Of a stretch of 64,000 bases of DNA, positions 36,870-46,061 are shown in pieces. Source of the stretch: Lachnospiraceae bacterium (lineage in GTDB: Bacteria; Bacillota_A; Clostridia; Lachnospirales; Lachnospiraceae); assembly GCA_021770615.1 (NCBI GenBank), contig JAETQR010000009.1:93509-157508 (forward strand), written 5' to 3'. Every line of letters begins with the position of its first letter. Position 1 is the first letter of the stretch. Below the pieces are notes generated by a model. The model made no database searches and was not told where the DNA came from. It saw only the letters and a program-made list of their open reading frames with translations. The translations under genes and the position numbers were made by a program.

Positions 36870-37117
36870 ATTTATAATTCCAAATCATAAAGACGATGAC
36901 GGAGACAGTGTATTTATTTCAAAAGTCACAGAGAGCCGTGTTTGGTGAGAAGCGGTACAAGTAGGATAAATACAGGATCCCTCCTGAGTTGCAGCACGAA
37001 AGGTAGTATAAAGTAGATGCTGACGGCTTTCTCCCGTAACAGAGAACGCATATGCTTGTATGTCGTAAATGGATCAGGATCATTAAAAAATCTGCCGTTT
37101 GCGGTAGGTTTTTTATT
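36870..37117 (+). promoter_or_regulatory. Degenerate T-box leader with terminator
   Basis: The leader starts GACGATGACGGAGACAGTG and contains the stem I base AGAGAGCCGT (36929-36939 area) pairing with ACGGCTTTCT (37023-37032), the GGTGAGA and CAGCACGAAAG elements and the CATATGCTTGTATG stem III typical of Clostridial T-box RNAs. It ends in a terminator: TCTGCCG, a TTTG loop, CGGTAGG and a T run (37086-37115). The T-box sequence itself (UGGNACCGCG), which should lie between stem III and the terminator near 37070-37085, is not there; ATCAGGATCATT stands in its place. So tRNA-dependent antitermination is probably lost. Confidence 0.65.
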
Positions 37118-37141
37118 TATTTCAGAAGGAGGAACAAAAAA

Positions 37142-37657
37142 ATGAAACAGATGTTTTTGACGACCGCTCACATGCGATCATCAATCCATGCCGTAAAGAG
37201 AATGCACCTGAGGTGGGTGCATGTATCATGACATTTTCCTATATGATCGAGGAATTTGTCCTGGCAAATTACGAATGCAGGGAAATTGCATCTTTTTGGT
37301 CCGCCACAGGTAACACGCCGATTTATGGTATCAATTATAAAGGGAAGAAATTTGCTTTTTTTAAAACTTATGTAGGCGAACCTGCATGCGTCGCCACGGT
37401 AGAAGATACACTTATTTCTTATATAAAAGGAAAAACGCAAGGCAGACGGTTGTATTTCGGTGGAAATGGAATGTGCGGCCCTGCAGGCAATGTGTGATTT
37501 CAAAAGATTAAATTTGTATACTTTTTTTACGAGCGGCGACTTACTTGATGCACCCGAATGGGATACCAGACGAAAAGAAGGGGAGACAAAAGGCACCCAG
37601 CACGATACAGGGCATTTTGATATTGCATTGGAACTGGCACGGTATGTCGTGGAATGA
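37142..37657 (+). pseudogene. Nucleoside phosphorylase, broken by frameshifts and an internal deletion
   Basis: GGAGGAAC precedes ATG 37142, but the frame soon stops. In a second frame the protein resumes as HAIINPCRKENAPEVGACIM, then TGNTPIYGINYKGKKFAFF, a uridine/purine phosphorylase-type N-terminal domain, until about 37420. In a third frame it continues with MECAALQAMCDFKRLNLYTF and SGDLLDAPEWDTRR, the conserved C-terminal active-site region containing the ME-C motif of the family. About 100 residues between are missing. The gene is inactive. Confidence 0.8.
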
Positions 37658-37759
37658 CAGGGATTATATTAAAATGTCAAATTTTACTTTAGTACATAGC
37701 AAATATATGATAAAATAAACCTTAATAAAGCAATCAGTGAGTTTACGGAGGGATGATCA

Positions 37760-38386
37760 TTGAAAGAAATAGACCCAAAGCAAACCAACCGGTCAGAAGC
37801 ATTTGAACTGTGGATGAATGCGCCGATGCCGATGGTAACAATTTTCAAAACATTAGATGTCACTCATCTTATAAAAGTGAGCCGCAGGTACGGTTATAAG
37901 TTTAATATGCTCATGTGTTATTGCATTGGCAAGGCGGCTTCGCAGACAAAAGAGTTCTTTCTTCTTCCCGTTGGGGATAAATTGATGCAATATGATAAAA
38001 TTGCGGTAAATACAGTCGTTGCGACTGAGGACGCAGAGATTAATACCTGTGATGTGCCTTTTTCTGCGGATCTTTCATCTTTTGATAAGGCTTACATGCA
38101 ACTGACCGGACAGGTGCGTGATACCTGTGAGGCATATGATCTGGACGATGGATATATGGTAATAGGGACATCTGCTCTTGCCGGGCATGATATTGATGGT
38201 GCAGTAAATATTTATAGCGGACTTTACAATAACCCTTTTATGATCTGGGGCAGATATAAGAAGAAATTCTTAAAAACGATGCTTGCTGTGTCGTTTCAAT
38301 TCCATCATACACAGATGGATGGCGGTCATGCAGCAAGGTTTCTTGATCGTTTGCAGAGAGAAATAACAAATTTTAAGGTAGCCTGA
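37760..38386 (+). CDS. CAT-family acetyltransferase-like protein
   Basis: A 208-residue protein of the chloramphenicol-acetyltransferase fold, starting at a TTG (37760) behind GGAGGG. It shows YKFNMLMCYCIGKAASQ, the core strand VIGTSALAGHDIDGAV and the catalytic HHTQMDGGHAARFLDRL with the HHxxxDG signature. It is clearly different from the CAT-like gene at 25646. Substrate unknown. Confidence 0.83.
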   Translation: MKEIDPKQTNRSEAFELWMNAPMPMVTIFKTLDVTHLIKVSRRYGYKFNMLMCYCIGKAASQTKEFFLLPVGDKLMQYDKIAVNTVVATEDAEINTCDVPFSADLSSFDKAYMQLTGQVRDTCEAYDLDDGYMVIGTSALAGHDIDGAVNIYSGLYNNPFMIWGRYKKKFLKTMLAVSFQFHHTQMDGGHAARFLDRLQREITNFKVA

Positions 38387-38430
38387 TGGCGTCGTTGAGC
38401 TATAATGTCATGATGGAAAGGAGGAAGAAA

Positions 38431-39225
38431 ATGGAGATAAGGAATCAGACGATCGATCATGGAGAGGGGTTTGACTGGGGACGGGCATCGAAAGAATATG
38501 CGAAATATCGTGATATTTATCCAAAGGAATTTTATGAAAAATTAGCAGAACTTTCTTTGGGCATAAAAGGGCAGGATGTATTGGATATAGGGACGGGAAC
38601 AGGTGTGATTCCAAGAAATATGTATGGTTATGGTGCGGATTGGACGGGGATAGATATCTCAGAAAACCAGATTTCGTATGCAAAGCAGCTTAGCCGGGAG
38701 GCGGGAATGGATATCCGTTACCATGTCTCTGCCGCAGAAGATATTGATTTCCCGGATGGAAGTTTTGATGCAGTCATTGCCTGCCAGTGTTTTATGTATT
38801 TTGATAAAGATGTTATTTTGCCGAAGATTCATCGGATGTTAAAACCGAATGGGCATTTTGCCGTGCTTTTTATGGCGTGGCTGCCGGAGGAAAGCGAGAT
38901 AGCAAAAACCAGTGAAGAAATGGTGCTAAAATATAATCCCTCATGGTCCGGTGCACATATGACAAGATATTCTCTGGATGTGCCGCCATGGTGTCAGGAT
39001 ATGTTTGAACCAGTTCATATGCTGGCTTATGATCTGCCGGTTACGTTCACCAGAGACAGTTGGCATGGCAGGATGAAGGCGTGCCGAGGAATCGGGGCGT
39101 CATCCCTGAACAAGGATGAAATTGCTGCATGGGAAAGAGAACATATGGCATATATGCAGACTGTGCCGGAGGTTTTTGATATTTTGCATTATGTAACGAT
39201 ACTGGATGTGAGGAAAATGAGATAA
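38431..39225 (+). CDS. Class I SAM-dependent methyltransferase
   Basis: A 264-residue methyltransferase. AAAGGAGG lies just before ATG 38431. The SAM site is VLDIGTGTGVIPRNMYGYG (motif I), the acidic ribose contact is WTGIDISENQISYAKQL and motif II/III is FPDGSFDAVIACQCFMYFD with LPKIHRMLKPNGHFAVLF. The C-terminal lid is larger than the minimal UbiE-type fold. Acceptor unknown; small-molecule methylation is likely given the Methyltransf_11-like pattern. Confidence 0.87.
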   Translation: MEIRNQTIDHGEGFDWGRASKEYAKYRDIYPKEFYEKLAELSLGIKGQDVLDIGTGTGVIPRNMYGYGADWTGIDISENQISYAKQLSREAGMDIRYHVSAAEDIDFPDGSFDAVIACQCFMYFDKDVILPKIHRMLKPNGHFAVLFMAWLPEESEIAKTSEEMVLKYNPSWSGAHMTRYSLDVPPWCQDMFEPVHMLAYDLPVTFTRDSWHGRMKACRGIGASSLNKDEIAAWEREHMAYMQTVPEVFDILHYVTILDVRKMR

Positions 39226-39234
39226 ATCAGGAAC

Positions 39235-39345
39235 TCAAACGATCCGTTCAAATGCAATATCCCCTCGTACATACTCATAGTTATCAAGCTTAACTTCCCG
39301 GAAACCGTATTTTTTATAAATATGTAACGTGGGTTTTAGTTTACT
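39235..39345 (-). pseudogene. C-terminal remnant of a GNAT acetyltransferase
   Basis: On the minus strand the frame reads KPTLHIYKKYGFREVKLDNY and ends EYVRGDIAFERIV, stop. IYKKYGFREV is the standard last helix-strand of GNAT enzymes. The upstream part is absent and the coding direction opposes its neighbours. Confidence 0.6.
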
Positions 39346-39368
39346 GTTGGATAGATAGAGGTGTAATA

Positions 39369-40097
39369 GTGAAAAAACTTTTTAAAGCGATCAGGCAGGA
39401 AAATTTGGAGGAAGTAAAAGCAATTATTGAAAAAAAGCCTGAATTGGTAAATTGTGTGGCTACACCGCCGCCTAAAAAGGATAATGGACAGTCGCCGCTT
39501 CAGGTTGCATTAAAAACAAGTGCCATTGATATTATAAATTATCTGATCAGGAATAATGCAGATGTAAATTTCATGGAAGCGGAGGACGATGATCCGGGAT
39601 TGCGCTGCCCGGTCTTGCATGATGCGATCAGAATGGTGATGATGAGTCTGTGTTATGAGAGAATTGAAGTGTCTGATCAGGGCCTGGCTGTGGTAGAAGA
39701 GTTATTGGAACGTGGTGCAGATCCCAATAAAAGGGCCTCTAATGGCTTTGATGCATTAAATATGGCGATATCGGATGCAGAATATGTACTTGATAATGAA
39801 ATTTATTCGGCTTCCTGGGAGAAAGCAGAGAAACAGGTCATCAAACTATTTGATTTGTTGATTGAATATGGTGCAGATTTTGAGGGGTGGGCAGATCATG
39901 GACATTTTCCGGAACCGTGTCCGATGGAAAGTAACAGGGCACGGTATCTGGATGATTTTGTGCCAGGTGAGGATATTGTTCAGGAGGTTACATTACGTGG
40001 GAAAAAATACGAAACTGTAATAAAAGGAGATGTAGATAAAACAGCACATACCAGAGCGGTTATGCAGAGATATTGTAAGGAGAAGGGATTGCATTAG
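39369..40097 (+). CDS. Ankyrin-repeat protein
   Basis: A 242-residue protein starting with GTG 39369 behind GAGGTG. Ankyrin-type repeats can be traced: LFKAIRQENLEEVKAIIEKK, the block SPLQVALKTSAIDIINYLIR with NNADVN, then VVEELLERGADPNKRASNGF and LFDLLIEYGADFEGW. The C-terminal 60 residues do not follow the repeat. It is presumably a protein-binding scaffold. There is no signal peptide or enzyme domain. Confidence 0.8.
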   Translation: MKKLFKAIRQENLEEVKAIIEKKPELVNCVATPPPKKDNGQSPLQVALKTSAIDIINYLIRNNADVNFMEAEDDDPGLRCPVLHDAIRMVMMSLCYERIEVSDQGLAVVEELLERGADPNKRASNGFDALNMAISDAEYVLDNEIYSASWEKAEKQVIKLFDLLIEYGADFEGWADHGHFPEPCPMESNRARYLDDFVPGEDIVQEVTLRGKKYETVIKGDVDKTAHTRAVMQRYCKEKGLH

Positions 40098-40583
40098 TTT
40101 TGAAATCAGGCTAAGGAGGAGAATTGTCATGAAAATAGAGAAATGCGTAAAAGAATCTTTTGAGCAATATTGTAAAAAGAATAAAGTCTTGACAGATCCC
40201 TTATCAGGGTATAAGATAGGAGCATAAAAAAGGAAAGAGGGAAGTGTATGTTAAGCATTGTAGAAGTGGAGATCATGGCAAACTAAATCGTTGCAGAGGG
40301 ATTTCTGATCGGATTCAGGAGATCACTCTGGCAGTGGGTCTTTTTGTGTTACCCACGTATCCGCCTTACAAAATGCTTGCATACTTTATCATCGTCTTAT
40401 AAAAGCATGACTGTATGGTCATGTTTTTTTATCCGATCGCATATTGGGAAAAGTTCCCGGCAGGGAATATCTCAGTTTTCAGCGAGGTGTAAGATCATGG
40501 AGTATTTGTGCCTTTTGGCGGATATCCATGGTCTTTTTTGTTGTGAAATCGGAGTTGCCGGATTGCAGAAAGGATGGTTAAAA
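40098..40583 (+). other. Intergenic stretch with a short frame and a terminator
   Basis: A 32-codon frame at 40129-40227 (MKIEKCVKESFEQYCKKNKV) has AAGGAGGAG upstream and starts like GyrI-type effector-binding proteins, so it may be a truncated gene. AAGCATGAC (40403-40411) and GTCATGTTT (40418-40426) form a stem followed by a T run, a terminator. No complete gene was seen. Confidence 0.45.
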
Positions 40584-42494
40584 ATGATAAAGACAGATCA
40601 GACAGAACATGTACTTGAATTTGATAAAATAAAAGAATTATGGATGGAACAGGCTCTTACAGAAGGAGCAAAAAAAGAAATATGGAATACGGTCCCCTAT
40701 ATGTCGGAAAGCGAATTGTCGGCAAAATTAAGGGAAACGACAGAGGCGAGAATGCTGATTGAAAAAGCAGGGAATCCTCCGCTTGTTTCTATGACGGGAA
40801 TCCGGAAATGGATGGAAATGGCGGAAAAGGGAGATTGTCTGAATGGTTTGCAGCTGGAAGAAATCCAAAGTGCCCTCGTAGCAGTGATGCGCCTGAAAAA
40901 TTATCTGGACAGATGTAAACAGTATGATGTGTCGTTGGCATATTATGAAGAAAATCTGGATGATATGGAAGATGTGAAAGAAACGATTTATGAACAGATC
41001 CGCGGCGGCCAGGTGGACGACGGAGCATCAAAACTCCTGAAATCGCTACGCAGTGAGATCAGCCGGAACGAGGAGCGGATGAAGGAAAAAGCAAATTCTG
41101 TCATGAGGGCAAATAAAGAGTGTATGTCAGATACGTTCAGCACAGTCCGAAACGGTCATATTTGCATTCCGGTAAAAAAAGAATACAAATATAAAATAGA
41201 GGGAAATGTCATTGACAGATCGGCTACCGGTAATACACTTTTCATTGAACCGGTATCTGTGGCAAAATATTATCAGGAATTGCAGATGCTAATGATCAAT
41301 GCCGAAAATGAGGAGAGGCGGATTCTGTATTCCCTGACGGTCATGGTATCTGAACATGCAGAAAGCATGGAACAGAATATACAAATGGTTGAGAAGCTGG
41401 ACTTTATTTTCTCGAAAGGAAAATTCAGTCTGGAGTATGAGGGGACTATGCCGCTCATAAACACAGAGCGAAGGATCATTCTGACAGAGGGAAGACATCC
41501 GCTGATGGAGAAAAAGGTATGTGTGCCGCTTGATTTCAGAATTGGGGACGGGATACAGGGAGTCGTCATAACCGGACCGAATACGGGTGGGAAGACGGTG
41601 GCGATCAAGACGGTAGCGCTTAACTGCATGATGGCACAGTGCGGTTTGCATGTGGCCTGTCAGAAGGCGGAGATCTGTATGAACAGTAATTTTCTCTGTG
41701 ATATTGGGGACGGACAGAATCTCTCGGAAAATCTTTCGACTTTCTCCGCACATATTACAAACGTACTTGATATATTGAGAAAAGTGAACCGGGACAGTCT
41801 TGTTATTATGGACGAACTGGGGTCGGGAACCGATCCGACGGAAGGAATGGGAATTGCAATAGCGATTTTGGAAGAATTGAAAAAAAGCGGAGCATTGTTT
41901 CTTGTGACGACACATTATCCGGAAGTGAAACAATATGCGGCTCAAGAGAAAACGATCCGGAATGCCAGAATGACGTTTGATAAAGAAAGTCTGAAACCTC
42001 TCTATCAGATGGTCATCGGGGAGGCGGGAGAAAGCTGTGCCTTTTATATTGCAGAAAGACTGGGGATGCCGGGAGAAATGCTCCGGACAGCAGTGCGGGC
42101 AGCATATGGGGAGAACCCTCCGGAGACACTGGTTTTTTTCGGGGAGGAAAATGCTCTGAAAAAAGAAGGCGCGACTCGTATAAAGAAAAGGAAACCGAAA
42201 AGGGACAGGCCCGATCTTGCCGCCAGATTCCAGATCGGAGACAGCGTCATGATCTATCCGGATAAAAAAATCGGAATCGTATGTGAACGGGTGAATGAGA
42301 AAGGAGTGCTCCGGGTTCAGCTTCCGGATAAAAAGATATGGATCAATCATAAACGTGTGAAACTGCATGTCGCCGCATCAGAATTATATCCGGAGGATTA
42401 TGATTTCTCGATTATTTTTGATACGGTAGAAAACAGGAAGTTAAGGCATCAGATGGAGAAAAGACACGTAGAGGGAAAAGAAATTTTACATTAA
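40584..42494 (+). CDS. MutS2-like DNA mismatch repair-family ATPase without Smr domain
   Basis: A 636-residue MutS-superfamily protein. ATG 40584 follows AAAGGA and gives EHVLEFDKIKELWMEQALTE, the usual start of MutS2; an in-frame ATG 40497 with GAGGTG is possible but adds unrelated sequence. Core/clamp helices precede the ATPase: Walker A ITGPNTGGKTVAIKTV, the signature loop CDIGDGQNLSENLSTFSAHI, Walker B SLVIMDELGSGTDPTEG and the switch His (LVTTHYPEVKQYA). After a KOW-like basic segment (QIGDSVMIYPDKKIGIVCER) the protein ends; the roughly 80-residue Smr nuclease domain of MutS2 is missing. It is a shorter MutS2 relative, not MutS1, since the mismatch-binding domain is absent. Confidence 0.85.
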   Translation: MIKTDQTEHVLEFDKIKELWMEQALTEGAKKEIWNTVPYMSESELSAKLRETTEARMLIEKAGNPPLVSMTGIRKWMEMAEKGDCLNGLQLEEIQSALVAVMRLKNYLDRCKQYDVSLAYYEENLDDMEDVKETIYEQIRGGQVDDGASKLLKSLRSEISRNEERMKEKANSVMRANKECMSDTFSTVRNGHICIPVKKEYKYKIEGNVIDRSATGNTLFIEPVSVAKYYQELQMLMINAENEERRILYSLTVMVSEHAESMEQNIQMVEKLDFIFSKGKFSLEYEGTMPLINTERRIILTEGRHPLMEKKVCVPLDFRIGDGIQGVVITGPNTGGKTVAIKTVALNCMMAQCGLHVACQKAEICMNSNFLCDIGDGQNLSENLSTFSAHITNVLDILRKVNRDSLVIMDELGSGTDPTEGMGIAIAILEELKKSGALFLVTTHYPEVKQYAAQEKTIRNARMTFDKESLKPLYQMVIGEAGESCAFYIAERLGMPGEMLRTAVRAAYGENPPETLVFFGEENALKKEGATRIKKRKPKRDRPDLAARFQIGDSVMIYPDKKIGIVCERVNEKGVLRVQLPDKKIWINHKRVKLHVAASELYPEDYDFSIIFDTVENRKLRHQMEKRHVEGKEILH

Positions 42495-42547
42495 GGATCC
42501 CGCGTGCCTGCGTGCACAATGTTGTTGAGGGAAGGCCGTGAATGTGG

Positions 42548-42590
42548 TAAAATAAGTTCTGACGAACTTATTGACAAGTTGTCTGCGTTT
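42548..42590 (+). repeat. Partial copy of the dispersed palindromic repeat
   Basis: TAAAATAAGTTCTGACGAAC plus TTAT (42548-42571) matches the first palindrome of the 86-bp element at 12421; the following TGACAAGTTGTCTGCG is divergent. Its hairpin lies between the MutS2-like and ABC-class ATPase genes. Confidence 0.75.
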
Positions 42591-42626
42591 GGCCTAATCA
42601 TTAAAAAATCGGGAGGAAAATGATCC

Positions 42627-44345
42627 ATGAAACAATCATCTGAATTAAATACAATGCTTCGGCAGATCGACCATAAGGGATATCCTGCTTATAAACAGCT
42701 AAAAGGAGCTTATCAGTTTCCAAACTATGTGCTTGGCATCGACCATGTGCAGGGAGATCCGTTTGCGGCGCCATCAAGAGTCAGTATCCGCGTGGCGGGG
42801 AAGGCAGCAGGATTCCCGGAGGAATTATACCGTATGCCATGCCAGAAAACAGCGCTCGAGGATACACTTTTGCGGGAGATGGGAAGACAGCTCAGAAACG
42901 TGTCCTTTCAGGCCAAAGGATCCGGTAAATCAGGGCTTATGTCCGTGAGCAGTCCGGGACAGGAGGTTTTAGAACGGAGCGGTTGTCAGATGGATGCTGG
43001 GACGGGAGATATCATTCTTCGTATGGAAATTGGATTTCCGGCAAATGGCCGGACGATCAATGCCAGAGAATTAGAAAAAATCTTGTTTGATTTTCTGCCG
43101 AAATGTGTCAGACAGAGTTTATTTTACCGGTCACTGGATGCAGCAAAATTAAAGAAGACAGCAGATCTCGCAGAGGATCAGGAGGAAGTGCGGAAGCTTC
43201 TTGGGGAAAAAGATCTGGTGGCTTTTGTTGCCAATGGTTCCATCTTACCGAGGGAGTCCGGCGTCAGTGAGCGGCCGATGAAACAGGCAGTTCCATTCCA
43301 GTCCCCGGAATCTATGGAGATTGAATTAGAACTTCCGAACCGGGGGAACATAAAAGGAATGGGAATACCAAAAGGCATCACCCTGATCGTAGGAGGCGGG
43401 TATCACGGGAAATCAACTCTTTTAAAGGCGCTGGAGCTCGGTGTGTATAATCACATCGCCGGAGATGGAAGGGAATATGTCATTACGGATGATTCGGCGA
43501 TGAAACTCCGCGCTGAGGATGGAAGAAGCGTGAAGAATGTGGACATTTCCATGTTTATCAGGAATCTGCCGAATGGGAAAGATACCGAGTGTTTTTGCAC
43601 GGAGGACGCCAGCGGGAGTACGTCGCAGGCGGCTAATGTGATCGAGGCGATGGAAGCGGGAAGCCATGTGTTTCTCATCGATGAAGATACAAGCGCGACG
43701 AATTTTATGATCCGGGATGAATTGATGCAGAGTGTCGTTCATCGGGAAGAGGAGCCCATCACGCCGTATATAGACCGGATCCGGGAACTATATGAGGAGT
43801 TTGGAGTCTCTACGGTTTTAGTGGCCGGAAGTTCAGGAAGTTATTTTCACAAGGCGGACTGCATCCTGCAGATGAAGCGCTATGTGCCCTTGGATATCAC
43901 AGCCTTTGCAAAGGAACAGGCGCAGAAGTTCCCGATTCCGGAACAAGGATCGCAGTCGTCTGCAGAACAGTCCTCAGAAATGGCTGCACCAGAATTTAAG
44001 CGTGTATTCCCCCAGAACCGGAAACTGGCAGCGAACGACCGGATCAAGATGAAAACGATGGGGATGGATGGCATCAGCATCGACAGGGAGACGATCGATC
44101 TGAGGTATCTGGAACAGCTCGCAGATCCGGAGCAGTTATCCATGCTGGCACAGCTTGTAAAATACGCTGAACTGCAGGTGTTTGACGGAAAGAGGAGCCT
44201 GGTTCAGGTTGTGGATGTTTTGGAGCAGAGGATGCAGGAAAATGGGTTTGGTGGCATTTGTGGGGAAAGAAATGTGTTCCCGGGACTTGCGATGCCCAGG
44301 AGTCAGGAGATTTTTGCCTGCCTCAACCGATACCGGAAATTATAA
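42627..44345 (+). CDS. Predicted ABC-class P-loop ATPase
   Basis: A 572-residue protein of the ABC_ATPase (PF09818-type) family. GGGAGGAAAATG lies upstream of ATG 42627. An N-terminal domain (about 1-240) includes PNYVLGIDHVQGDPFAAPSR. The ATPase follows with Walker A TLIVGGGYHGKSTLLKALEL, the CTEDASGSTSQAANVIEAME signature-like segment and Walker B HVFLIDEDTSATNFMIRD. The C-terminal third is partly low-complexity. Members occur in bacteria and eukaryotes; the function is unknown. No transporter partner gene is adjacent, in keeping with a soluble role. Confidence 0.85.
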   Translation: MKQSSELNTMLRQIDHKGYPAYKQLKGAYQFPNYVLGIDHVQGDPFAAPSRVSIRVAGKAAGFPEELYRMPCQKTALEDTLLREMGRQLRNVSFQAKGSGKSGLMSVSSPGQEVLERSGCQMDAGTGDIILRMEIGFPANGRTINARELEKILFDFLPKCVRQSLFYRSLDAAKLKKTADLAEDQEEVRKLLGEKDLVAFVANGSILPRESGVSERPMKQAVPFQSPESMEIELELPNRGNIKGMGIPKGITLIVGGGYHGKSTLLKALELGVYNHIAGDGREYVITDDSAMKLRAEDGRSVKNVDISMFIRNLPNGKDTECFCTEDASGSTSQAANVIEAMEAGSHVFLIDEDTSATNFMIRDELMQSVVHREEEPITPYIDRIRELYEEFGVSTVLVAGSSGSYFHKADCILQMKRYVPLDITAFAKEQAQKFPIPEQGSQSSAEQSSEMAAPEFKRVFPQNRKLAANDRIKMKTMGMDGISIDRETIDLRYLEQLADPEQLSMLAQLVKYAELQVFDGKRSLVQVVDVLEQRMQENGFGGICGERNVFPGLAMPRSQEIFACLNRYRKL

Positions 44346-44486
44346 GCAGTACATCTCCTTTGCTGAAAGTAATATTTCTCAAATATTTTATAAAATTTTA
44401 ATTGTAATTTGAATTAAAAAAAGTAAAATAGTCTGGAAACCTATGAGAAATGAAAATTGGGATTCAGATAAAAGGAGGTGTTTGTA

Positions 44487-45848
44487 ATGGCACGAAGCAC
44501 AATGAAAGATATGACTGTAGGTTCGCCGATCCGGCTCATCCTCGGCTTTGCGGTGCCGTTGTTTTTTGGTATGCTGTTTCAGCAGTTTTACAGCCTGATG
44601 GATATGGTCATCGTGGGAAAATTTCTCGGGGCAAATGCACTGGCGGCAGTGGGTTCTACCGGATCGATCAATTTTATGATCGTTGGGTTCTGCATGGGAT
44701 TATGTAATGGATTTGCCATACCAGTTGCCCAGCGCTTTGGAGCGAAGGATGAAAAAATGCTGCGGTGTTTTGTGGCAAACAGTGTGTGGCTGTCGATTAT
44801 TTTTGCTGCGGTCATTACGACAGTTGTTTCCCTCTTGTGCAGAAATATACTTGTCTGGATGGATACGCCTTCTGATATCATCGATGGTGCATTTCGTTAT
44901 ATTTTTGTTATTTTTATCGGAATCCCTGCCATTTTTTTGTATAATCTTTTGTCAGGGATCATCCGGTCGCTGGGAGATTCAAAGAGTCCGCTTATTTTCC
45001 TTGTTATATCTTCCGTGCTGAATATCGGATTTGATATCGTGGCCATTCTTGTGTTTCATATGGGTGTGGCCGGGGCGGCTTGGGCGACCGTTCTCTCCCA
45101 GGTGATATCCGGATTATTGTGTCTTTTGTACATGAAGAAAAAGTTTCCGATACTGAAAATAGAAAAGGATGAGTGGAGGATACGGGGAAATTGTGTTTCA
45201 AGATTGTGCAGCATGGGAATTCCAATGGGACTGCAATACTCCATTACGGCAATCGGAAGTGTGATCCTTCAGACAGCAGTCAATGGACTTGGTTCCGTGG
45301 CGGTGGCGTCCATGACTGCCGGTGGTAAAATTGCGATGTTTTTTTGCTGCCCGTTTGATGCGTTTGGCTCGACGATGGCGACCTATGCCGGACAGAATGC
45401 AGGTGCCTGCAAGTTAGACCGCGTGACAAAGGGGATGGTACAGTGTAGTATTCTTGCCAGCATATACAGTGTACTGGCTGCTGTTGTGCTGATCGGTTTC
45501 GGAGACAAACTGGCGCTTCTGTTCGTGGACGGTTCTGAGGTGCAGATCATTCAGAATGTTTCCGTGTTTCTGAAATGGAACAGTCTTCTCTATATCCCGC
45601 TGGCACTGGTCAATATCATAAGATTTTCGATTCAGGGGCTTGGCTTTGGAAAGCTTGCGATCTTTGCGGGGGTGGCGGAGATGATTGGACGGAGTATCGT
45701 TGGTTTTGGATTTGTTCCGATTTTTGGATTTACAGCCGCATGTCTGGCCAGTCCGATCGCATGGATCCTCGCGGATGCGTTCCTGATCCCGGCTTACCGT
45801 TACAGTATCCGGCGCCTCGGACAGATGATGAGGGAGCCGGTTACCTGA
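44487..45848 (+). CDS. MATE family efflux transporter
   Basis: A 453-residue membrane transporter with 12 predicted helices in two MatE repeats. AAAGGAGGTG ends six bases before ATG 44487. The start MTVGSPIRLILGFAVPLFFG and FYSLMDMVIVGKFLGANALA are typical of the NorM/DinF-like MATE group, as is the second repeat start SMGIPMGLQYSITAIGSVIL. It probably exports drugs or metabolites using a Na+ or H+ gradient; the ion cannot be assigned. Confidence 0.92.
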   Translation: MARSTMKDMTVGSPIRLILGFAVPLFFGMLFQQFYSLMDMVIVGKFLGANALAAVGSTGSINFMIVGFCMGLCNGFAIPVAQRFGAKDEKMLRCFVANSVWLSIIFAAVITTVVSLLCRNILVWMDTPSDIIDGAFRYIFVIFIGIPAIFLYNLLSGIIRSLGDSKSPLIFLVISSVLNIGFDIVAILVFHMGVAGAAWATVLSQVISGLLCLLYMKKKFPILKIEKDEWRIRGNCVSRLCSMGIPMGLQYSITAIGSVILQTAVNGLGSVAVASMTAGGKIAMFFCCPFDAFGSTMATYAGQNAGACKLDRVTKGMVQCSILASIYSVLAAVVLIGFGDKLALLFVDGSEVQIIQNVSVFLKWNSLLYIPLALVNIIRFSIQGLGFGKLAIFAGVAEMIGRSIVGFGFVPIFGFTAACLASPIAWILADAFLIPAYRYSIRRLGQMMREPVT

Positions 45849-45934
45849 TCATTTAGCTGCGGAAATCAATTTTTAGCGCTGGCTGATTGTGATCATTTGT
45901 GGTATGATAAATAAAAAAACGAGGGGGAATGGAT

Positions 45935-45976
45935 ATGATGTTATGTATTGCAAAAGCTCCATGCAGAGTCCGTTAG
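45935..45976 (+). CDS. Leader peptide MMLCIAKAPCRVR upstream of the MFS gene
   Basis: A 13-codon frame starting at ATG 45935 with a strong GAGGGGG site seven bases upstream. It ends Arg-Val-Arg, stop. Arg/Lys-x-Arg/Lys motifs are sites of macrolide-dependent ribosome arrest in known leader peptides of resistance genes. Within it lie GCTCCATG (45956-45963) and TGCAGAGTCC (45962-45971), each complementary to downstream sequence. It is too short to be certain, but the ribosome site and location support translation. Confidence 0.55.
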   Translation: MMLCIAKAPCRVR

Positions 45977-46061
45977 GATAAACTGACATGGAGCGAAAAT
46001 AGTATCCTTGGACTTTGCAGACAGATTAATATGAAATCATATTCGATAAGGAGCAAAGTCT
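45956..46061 (+). promoter_or_regulatory. Attenuator-like leader of the MFS efflux gene
   Basis: Several competing pairings are visible. GCTCCATG (45956-45963) pairs with CATGGAGC (45987-45994). TGCAGAGTCC (45962-45971) pairs with GGACTTTGCA (46010-46019) through one G-U. The same GGACTTTGC can instead pair with GCAAAGTCT (46053-46061), which joins the AAGGAG ribosome site (46048-46053) to the start codon of the efflux gene. This is the layout of a translational attenuator. Confidence 0.55.

Noticed and set aside
40344..40583. N-terminal extension of the MutS2-like protein
   Set aside because: The extra 80 codons cross a terminator and have no similarity to MutS2; ATG 40584 has its own ribosome site and the expected family start.
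41289..42368. 359-codon minus-strand frame opposite the MutS2-like gene
   Set aside because: His/Arg/Phe-rich translation without motifs, fully antisense to an ATPase with complete motifs.
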